A stretch of DNA of 64,000 bases. Source: Molanna angustata. Lineage: Eukaryota; Arthropoda; Insecta; Trichoptera; Molannidae. The notes below the pieces were generated by a model that worked only from the letters and a program-made list of their open reading frames with translations, was not told the origin of the DNA and searched no databases. The position numbers and the translations under genes are program-made. The stretch is from positions 33,579,431-33,643,430 of the forward strand of contig OY754980.1 of the NCBI GenBank assembly GCA_963576475.1, given 5' to 3'. Below, in pieces: positions 57,055 to 64,000 of the stretch (the stretch's first letter is position 1; every line of letters begins with the position of its first letter).

Positions 57055-57093
57055 CAATTATAACTTTTATCAATTTAATAAAAGTTATAATTG
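57055..57093. repeat. Perfect hairpin at an RTE junction
   Basis: CAATTATAACTTTTAT, seven bases, then the exact reverse complement. The left arm continues a LINE-type tail; the right arm leads into RTE-b at 57094. Confidence 0.95.
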
Positions 57094-57440
57094 CAGCAGA
57101 ACCAAAAACCTCTTACGAACATCGGGAATGAAGGTTTTAAGCGCTATCACAGGGAAGACGCTTAGGGACAGAATTCGCAATGGCGACATTAGGCGGACTT
57201 GTGAGACCGAGGACATCGTACGATGAAGTTGAGCTAGGAGGAGATTCTGGAGGGACCACGTCAACAGGATGGACGCATCTCGAATCCTATCAATAGCGGC
57301 AAATGAAATTCCACCAGGGCATCGCTTTCCCGGAAGACCGCCGAAGAGGTGGAGGGAAAGCTGGATCTCAGCTTCACAGGAATAGCTTTCTCGAAAAAAC
57401 AGATCTACGATCTAATATAAGAAGAAGAAGAATAAAAGTT
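57094..57440 (+). mobile_element. RTE-b LINE, C-terminal region
   Basis: Reads NLLRTSGMKVLSAITGKTLR, DRIRNGDIRRTCETEDIV, two stops, ARRRFWRDHVNRMDASRI, ANEIPPGHRFPGRPPKRWRE, SWISASQE and a stop, with an AAGAAGAAGAAGAA tail at 57419-57433. Same motif order as 54380-54683. Confidence 0.88.
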
Positions 57441-57484
57441 ATTTGTAAACTTCTTGTCTCAATAAATTTTATTTTAGTTTATGT

Positions 57485-57690
57485 AGCTTCTCGGGCAACT
57501 AACAGGTACTATGTCAAATATTAATTAAACACGCACCCAATAACAAGTTGCCACATTCTGAAGACTTACAATGTTTATCTTCTCACAGATCCAGGCTGAA
57601 AACACAATAAAAAACTGTGTCACAACCGGGAATCGAACCCGGACCTTTGGATCAGCAGCCAGATACCTAACCAACTGAGCCATGGAGGTG
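57485..57690 (-). mobile_element. SINE S1, near full length
   Basis: Minus-strand head CCATGGCTCAGTTGGTTAGG, B box GGGTTCGATTCCCGG, body TTTTCAGCCTGGATCTGTGA, GTGGCAACTTGTTATTGGG, GTACCTGTTAGTTGCCCGAG. Closest match is 9212-9434. The B box here is nearest to a canonical tRNA. Confidence 0.88.
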
Positions 57691-58489
57691 GAATAAATGT
57701 TTTATTTTTATAATGAGTAAAGTGTGACACCATAGGCAAATTTTTCCTTAGTTAACGGTTTATTTTTTCTCTATGATTGTATATGGAAAAAATTCAAAAC
57801 ATTATTATAATAAATGCATTATGGAATATATTTTTGTTTAAAAATGTATCTATAAAATATAAATGGGGTTCTTAAAAATTTATTGCCATTTTGAAAGACA
57901 TTATAAATATATAAAAAAATATTTAGTTTATTAAGTATTTTCTATTTTTAAAATATCTATGTACATACAATGGAGTCCGATCGAGAATTGTCTTTCGAAA
58001 AATTAAACTTACTTATATTGCAATATTGTCATTTTTTAATAAAAAGAAAAAGTATTTGCAACTTATGCAATTGTGAGTTTAGTGTCTATTTTAAATATAC
58101 TCGGTTTATTATTCTCTTCGATTATATCAAACCATTTATAATATCAGCCACTAGCAATACTGGCATTGTTCCAAAGTCGTTCAAATACTATTTAGAAATA
58201 CTAAATTTTTCGATAAAATTAACTATTGTTATATATCTAGGTATTTAAAATATGGTTTTGAGATGTTATTTTTCGATTAGACAAGAATCTTCTCAATATG
58301 CCATCAATTGCGATGAAACTTTGGGGATTTATTGAGGGAAAACTCGAGAAGATTAATAATATTTTTTTATAAATCTACTTATTTTAAATCTTTCAAAAAT
58401 TTACAAAAAATGATCTAATTGGAATGAATTTATCCGGTTGTGTGTAAAACGTGCTTCCATTAGAAATATTATATCAGACTGAAGGGAAT
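57691..58489. other. No gene recognised
   Basis: AT-rich. The 92-codon plus-strand frame at 57970-58248 (starting MESDRELSFEKLNLLILQYC) has no recognisable domain; part of it overlaps a repeat scrap shared with 45952. Confidence 0.35.
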
Positions 58490-58605
58490 CAAGAGATGGA
58501 AGGAACAAATGGGACTGGATGGACTGAAGAGATTGGAGGGACTGAATTGACTGAAGAGATTGCAGGGACTAAAATGACTAGAGGGACGGAAGGGATGGAA
58601 TAAAA
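58490..58605. repeat. Degenerate GGGACTGA minisatellite
   Basis: About six imperfect units of GGACTGAAGAGATTGGAGGG type, drifting to GGGACGGAAGGGATGG. Confidence 0.75.
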
Positions 58606-59455
58606 ACTATTGATTCTAAATTACATAAAAGTTAACGACAGTATCAAGACCAAAGTATTGATAATGTCCTAGAAAGACCATATAGGTAGCTATAAACGAA
58701 GATCGTACATATACAAATAAGACTGAATGTACAGTCTTTGCCGGAGTTGAATTCGGGGTATTTAATGCAGGAGTCAGATTATCCAGTTAAGCGCGAAGGC
58801 TGGAAACTTTCTTCGATATACTTTCAACAGTGAATAATTATAGGTATACACAATTGGAAGATATTAAAAAAACATTTTTAAAATTTTTCATGTGCAAAAT
58901 TATCTGTTTCAGTAGAAATCTATAGGTATTGTAATTTTTGTGAAATTAGCGTCTTTCAAACTTTTATCGCTCACAGACAAACTTTTTCTTTATATTTTTT
59001 AAGTTTAGAAAGATTAAAATGTGTTAAGTTGGCAATTTTGTTTTTTAAAAGTATAAAGATGAAAAAAGTTTCGACAAAATAGAGTTAAATAATTTTGTTT
59101 AATATTTGGTAGAGCAACTCACCTTAATATTTTATATTGTAAAAAGAGAAACATTAATAAAACCTTTCGTAACTCGATGTTGAGAAAGGTAATAAAAAAT
59201 TGACAATTTTGTATACTTTCTACATACTTTCCAGTAGGTATCATAGAATATTATGCTCTAATTATTATTTTCGCAACTCGTGCAAGATTCGTGTAAACTG
59301 AAAATATCGACAAATAAAAACTTTAATAAAAAAGCAACACGGCACATGCGTGTATGCCCACACACTTGTCTCGTCTCACCTAAAAAGACACTACATTCAG
59401 AATGGGTGGTGAATCTTATTGCTGAACTATATGAGATGTATTTTCTTCAAGTTAT
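58606..59455. other. No gene recognised
   Basis: AT-rich; no supported gene or repeat. Confidence 0.4.
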
Positions 59456-59459
59456 AGTT

Positions 59460-60440
59460 AAGATACACATAGTAAATAAAATAAGTTATTAATAAAATGG
59501 TATAAAAAACAACATGACGATCCACATAGTAAATAAATTGAGTTAAATAAAAGGTTGTTAAATAAACAACATGACAATACACATAGAAAATAAAATGGTG
59601 TAAAAAACAACATAATACATATAGTAAATAAAATAAGTTATAAATAAAAGGGTGTAAAACACAACATGGCGATACACAAAATAAATAAAATAAATTATGA
59701 ATAAAAGGGTGTAAAAAACAACATTGCAATACACATAGTAAATAAAATAAGTAATAAATTAAAGAGTGTAAGAAACAATATGATGATACACATAGTAAAT
59801 AAAATAAATTAAAAATAAAAGGGTGTAAAAAACAACATGACGATATACATACATAGTAAATTAAATAAATTAAAAATAAAAGGGTGTAAAAAACAACATG
59901 ACGATATACATACATAGTAAATTAAATAAATTAAAAATAAAAGGGTGTAAAAAACAACATGGCGATACACAAAGTAAATAAAATAATTTATGAATAAAAG
60001 GGTTTAAAAAAACAACATAGCAATACACATAGTAAATAAAATAAGTAATAAATAAAAGGGTGTAAAAAACAACATGACGATACACATAGTAAATACAATA
60101 AGTAATAAATTAAAGAGTGTAAAAAACAACATGACGATACACATAGTAAATACAATAAGTAATAAATTAAAGAGTGTAAAAAACAACATGACGATACACA
60201 TAGTAAATACAATAAGTAATAAATTAAAGAGTGTAAAAAACAATATGACGATACACATAGTAAATAAAATAAATTAAAAATAAAAGGGTGTAAAAAACAA
60301 CATGACGATACACATAGTAAATAAAATAAATTAAAAATAAAAGGGTGTAAAAAACAACATGACGATACACTTAGTAAATAAAATAAAGTATAAATAAAAG
60401 AGTGAATACATAATAAATAAAATAAGTTAAATAAAAGGTT
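59460..60440. repeat. 57-bp tandem repeat, about 16 copies
   Basis: Units of GTAAAAAACAACATGACGAT, ACACATAGTAAATA and AATAAGTAATAAATTAAAGA. The copies at 60063-60240 are regular at 57 bases; the left part varies by a few bases and substitutions. Since 57 is 19 codons, long frames arise on both strands: a 19-residue plus-strand repeat (MTIHIVNTISNKLKSVKNN) and hydrophobic minus-strand repeats (CCFLH, LFYLLCV). I treat these as by-products. Confidence 0.92.
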
Positions 60441-61115
60441 GTTATAAAAAAAAAATCACAATCTCTCTTCTATTATTTTTCTTTTATTTTTATATAAGTA
60501 TTTTTTTTTCTACTACAGATTTTACTTGTTGGTGTTACAACTCTATTAAAAATTTATTCTGAATTTATTAATATTAATCTACTCCTCCTTATTATAATTT
60601 GTATTTATTTGTTTCTTACTTGTTGGGTTTTCAATTTGGTGCACTTATGTCTTTCTTTTTCTCAATATTCTGCTCTTGTGTAAAAGTGCAATGATTTTTT
60701 TATATTATTATTATTATTATTTTTTTTTTTTTAATCATTATTGGAAATTCTCAATTTTAACTAGAAAGTGTAGATTGACTGCGACATGCATATCCTTGTA
60801 CTTGCCAAGTATTGTTTAGCACCGCTGTCAGTCTGCTGATTCATGTAAACTTATTGATGTTTTGTATATAAATATGTGTATGTATATTTTTCATATATAA
60901 TTTGTATACTTTGTATTTTTTGCACTTGTTTCCTGCCTAAGCAATTTGCTATATTTTATTTTTATAAATAACTAATGTTACTAATGAAATAATTTTGAAT
61001 ATTTTTAATTGGTATACCCACAGACAGGCTATGCCTTGTGGGATTTATTATAATTGATATTATGTTTATGTATATTGTATGTTAACCGTGTACCAAATCT
61101 TAAATAAATAAATAA
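60441..61115 (+). mobile_element. Probable LINE 3' untranslated region
   Basis: The right end has TATACCCACAGACAGGC, TATGCCTTGTGGG, GTTAACCGTGTACCAAATCT and an (AAAT)n tail, the same tail as 31800-31950 on the other strand. The T-rich sequence before it has no coding content. Confidence 0.5.
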
Positions 61116-61844
61116 ATGATACCCCTTGAGAACTTCATGTTAAATAATATTCTGAAAAAAGATGAAAACTTGACTTTTCGCAATTTCATACTATGTACAT
61201 AGTCTAGAGTTAAAAATACATTGGCTTCTTACTTTTTAGAACCGTTTATTGGTATTGATGAATTTATATATTTTTCATACTGGCAATCTAATTAGGTGGT
61301 AACACCTGCGCGATCGACTGATCGCATCTAAGCATTGGAATATTAGTAGCACTATGATCAACTCTTATTGTTGAACCACGCAGGAATCCAACCTTGGACC
61401 CTCAGGATGTGTAGTCACGTTTAGGTAGTGCCAAGCGCCAGCATAAAAAAGATGGAATGCGTTGGAGTAAATAGGCTTTTACTCCTAGTATAAACAATTA
61501 TACGTTTTTCACAGAGTCATAATACATAATAATATATAAAATCGCGTTTATCAACTGAGTGCTACGTGACACGTAAAAATCACCGCCTATTATTTTTAAA
61601 GAATATTAATTTAATCCTCTTATACAGTAAAACTAGTTGCGGAAAACAGCGGTGAGAAATGAACACCAATTTTAGAGAGAAAATAATTTAAAGATTTCCA
61701 GTCTACTTCCATTATAATATTCCACTGTTAAAAGGAATAAATCTGAGTTGAGAATATTTTCTTTTTCGTTTTAAGATCTTATGATTTGTTCGTCACGGAA
61801 ACCCAGGGTCTCAAGATGATGAGGTACAGGTATCCCTCTTCTTC
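61116..61844. other. No gene recognised
   Basis: 61290-61450 is less AT-rich and contains CCACGCAGGAATCCAACCTT, which is vaguely tRNA/SINE-like, but I cannot place it in a family. Confidence 0.3.
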
Positions 61845-61985
61845 TTTCTCAGCCATCTCTCCACTGCTGGATGTAGGCCTCTTCTAAAAGCTTCCACTCG
61901 TCTTTTTTTTGGACTTTTTGAACCCATTTGCTTCCAGCGACAGGGACAATATCATCGGCCCACATTTTCTGGGGCCGTTATCCCT
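61845..61985 (-). mobile_element. RTE-e LINE, final codons
   Basis: The minus strand reads MWADDIVPVAGSKWVQKVQK, then EWKLLEEAYIQQWRDG and a stop, with GAAAGAAGAAGAGG as tail. The D.V.VAG..W.Q...K..W..L.EAY.QQW order closes many insect RTE proteins. Confidence 0.75.
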
Positions 61986-62335
61986 CACATACATATATAC
62001 ATGTATACATACCATCACGTTCCCCAATGGCGAAGGAACACCAACACCTTCTATTTTGACAGGCGACCATCGTCTCATAAATGTTTGTATGTTGTTCATG
62101 CTTATTATATTTCCCTCTTTCAGTATGTTAAGATCAAGCCATCTTCTACATCGACGGCACCGACCTCTCTTTCCATTTCTGTGTATATTTTCTTCGTCTG
62201 GTGTTCCTCAATTATTCTCCCCATTTGGCCAAACTATCTCAATGTAGGTATTCACTTTTATTCTATTAATGACATCTTTATTTCTTTCCTTGTTTGGTGT
62301 GATGGTCGCCAATTTCGCCAAGAAGAGGAAGATAT
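61986..62335 (-). mobile_element. RTE-c LINE, 3' fragment
   Basis: Plus-strand landmarks ATACCATCACG, CATCGTCTCATAAATGTTTG, CATCGACGGCACCGACCTCT, TTCTTCGTCTGGTGTTCCTC and CCAAACTATCTCAATGT follow the order of 54771-55080. It abuts RTE-e. Confidence 0.75.
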
Positions 62336-62399
62336 TTATGAATCATGGAAATAAATAAATTTGTAAAATAGAATTGTTTAAATTAAGCATCGTTAAAAC

Positions 62400-63420
62400 A
62401 ATAAGTGTCTTTGTCTGTGCCGTCTGTTGGGGTCAGCTCTCCTTTTCCTTAATTTAAAGGTTCTTTTGTTTTGTATTATGTCACCTAGGCTATGTGCCTG
62501 CAATTGGTTTCGGCTTTGCACGATCTAGGAATGCTTAGGTCTTCCTCTGGATGTAAGTCGAGAAGATTCATGGAGATTGCTTGGTTTACCGTGTGATCTG
62601 GCGGTCTGCGTTCATCCTGCCCGTACCATCTCAATTGTCTTTCCTCTATCTTACTATGTATATCAGTAACGCCTAGGATTCCAAGAATGCGTGTTCTTTT
62701 TATTTTGTCCAGCTGCCCATCTTAGCATACACATTTCAGCAGTTTCCAGTTGCCTAGGAGTAGGAGTTGTACATTTTCCAGAATTTGGAGCCAAAAGATG
62801 AGTGGCAGTCTGACGATTGTCTGGTTCACTTTTCCTTTCAACTTTGTTGTAATTTTTGGATCGCATATGACCCTCGACATTGATCTAAATCTCAAAAATT
62901 CTGTGGTTTTCACCTGCTTTACATCCTTCATTTTGATGGATATTTGAAGGAATCCCTATTGGGTAATATCTCTCCATCCATTTACATTATAGGAGTGTCA
63001 GCATTTGCATTTTTAAACAGTTTTAAGTCATTGTCTTACAGAATCCTTCGCCACCTTTTCAGACTATTTGCAGGTCCTCGTGTATTTTTCAATTAGTACC
63101 ATATCATCTGTAAAGAATATTGCCTTTTGGAGGTTGTTGGCTGAATTTATTTTCTGGTTGATTATGAAATACATGATTAAGATTTATCAGGCGAAAACAC
63201 AAAAATGGCGCTATAAAATTATCCATTTATTGTTATTATTAAGATGAACAGTAGTGGGCCGAGTACTGATCCTTGGCGTACCCCTACCATTATATGAAAT
63301 TCTGGTGAAATTCCTGAAGTGCAACTTACTTGTGTTTTTACGTTTTCAATCATATCTTGTATTGCAAGCACATACTTTTCTGGTACACAATGGGCTTTAC
63401 AATAAGTAAACCTTAAGACG
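62400..63420 (-). mobile_element. RTE-d LINE reaching into the RT core
   Basis: The only fragment here that retains the catalytic region. On the minus strand: GVRQGSVLGPLLFILI (63246-63284 and on) is the conserved PQGS.LGP motif. FFTDDMVLIEK (63091-63117) is the catalytic (Y/F)xDD motif with Thr for Ala. Further down, in broken frames, come TTEFLRFRSMSRV, IVRLPLIF, LDKIKRTRILGV, ERQLRWYGQDERRPPDHTV. An L2-like tail of 54 bases with an 8-bp target duplication separates the first two motifs. Frameshifts and stops elsewhere show it is dead. Confidence 0.8.
63184..63237 (+). mobile_element. 54-bp L2-like insertion with target duplication
   Basis: AGGCGAAAACACAAAAATGG then CGCTATAAAATTATCC and TTATTGTTATT is the end of the L2-like 3' region. 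ATTAAGAT flanks it on both sides (63176-63183 and 63238-63245). Confidence 0.85.
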
Positions 63421-64000
63421 GAATTAATTATTTAGGTACCTATATCATATTAATCGGAAATTCCCGTGAAAACACACAATGTAAATAAAGCCAATTTGCA
63501 CATTAAAATTACGATCTCACTTCGGTTTCTCTTTTTATCTAAAATTGTTGCTCATTTCTCAGTTGCAAACTGGGCAAAGCAATATCAAGTTAATATTGGA
63601 GCGACTTCCAAGTAATTGGGTGTCCTATTAATATTCATTTTCAAATTAAATATTCCCTTAAAGCTGAGCAAACAAGATATTATTTGAAAAAAAAAACACC
63701 CTGGAAATGTTTCAATTCCTTAAAGGAAGGTCGTTTATATTTAAAACCGAATTATGCCCATTTTCATTATTTAAAAAAACACTTCTAATGGTTTTATTAT
63801 TATCCTTGTGATCTTCTTTAAGCGTTTATTTTTTGCGGGGTAAATATTATGAGCATTTAATTGTATTATGGGCTTCGTAAGAAAGGTGTGAAGAGTTTAA
63901 TGGTAATGATACTAAAAAAATAATAATACTAAAATAATGACATGCCAACATTTACTTTGTCGGTTTATACTTTTATGATAAGATATGTGTAACTCATAGA
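63421..64000. other. No gene recognised
   Basis: AT-rich to the window end. Confidence 0.4.

Noticed and set aside
57600..57690. Possible functional tRNA gene
   Set aside because: Good A and B boxes, but no complete cloverleaf; the sequence continues into the SINE S1 body shared with 9212-9434.

Overview
This is a stretch of an AT-rich insect nuclear genome, most likely a moth or butterfly (Lepidoptera). The evidence is one intron-containing odorant-binding-protein (OBP) gene, a run of the arthropod telomere unit TTAGG, tRNA-derived SINEs, and many 5'-truncated non-LTR retrotransposons of RTE, Jockey-like and L2-like type. I see no bacterial genes, operons, CRISPR arrays or ribosomal RNA.

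The only convincing intact host gene is on the minus strand at 41559-43326: two exons encoding a secreted 133-residue OBP, with a TATA box upstream and polyadenylation signals downstream. Its intron holds two RTE 3' fragments and a SINE piece. A second coding trace, 28108-28470 on the minus strand, is an unidentified 121-codon frame broken by two stops.

All other coding-like sequence is dead retrotransposon. I use local family labels. RTE-a: 20170, 30300. RTE-b: 27255, 54060, 55375, 57094. RTE-c: 6085, 42044, 42578, 54771, 61990. RTE-d: 49977, 62400. RTE-e: 23700/24205, 61845. RTE-f: 49005. L2-like: 527, 23640, 23846, 40657, 44000, 63184. Jockey-like: 1890, 4390, 14505, 15230, 19690, 22985, 37840, 46455. 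SINE S1: 9212, 11311, 32519, 38684, 39718, 57485. SINE S2: 320, 32625, 43000. Elements with inverted ends: T1 (2790, 12300, 52799), T2 palindromes (6781, 46046), T3 (7190, 40127, 44504, 51226), T4 (10771, 28921, 29385, 48003, 50350), T5 Harbinger-like (8045, 18871, 38941), and others.

The second main theme is tandem DNA. There are seven minisatellites with unit lengths of 31, 117, 73, 113, 70, about 32 and 57 bp, plus a 33-bp repeat and TG/TATG and TA microsatellites. The 70-bp (22 copies) and 117-bp (8 copies) arrays are essentially uniform; the 73-bp array carries ordered variants; the 113-bp array is built from the coding 3' end of an RTE element.

The observations I rate highest are a 54-bp L2-like insertion with a clean 8-bp target duplication inside an RTE reverse-transcriptase gene (63176-63245), repeated short perfect fold-back duplications within or at the edges of older elements, a conserved 3' hairpin in the L2-like family, the RTE-derived 113-bp satellite, and the unusual cysteine pattern of the OBP. 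I found nothing that looks like a new defence or enzymatic system.
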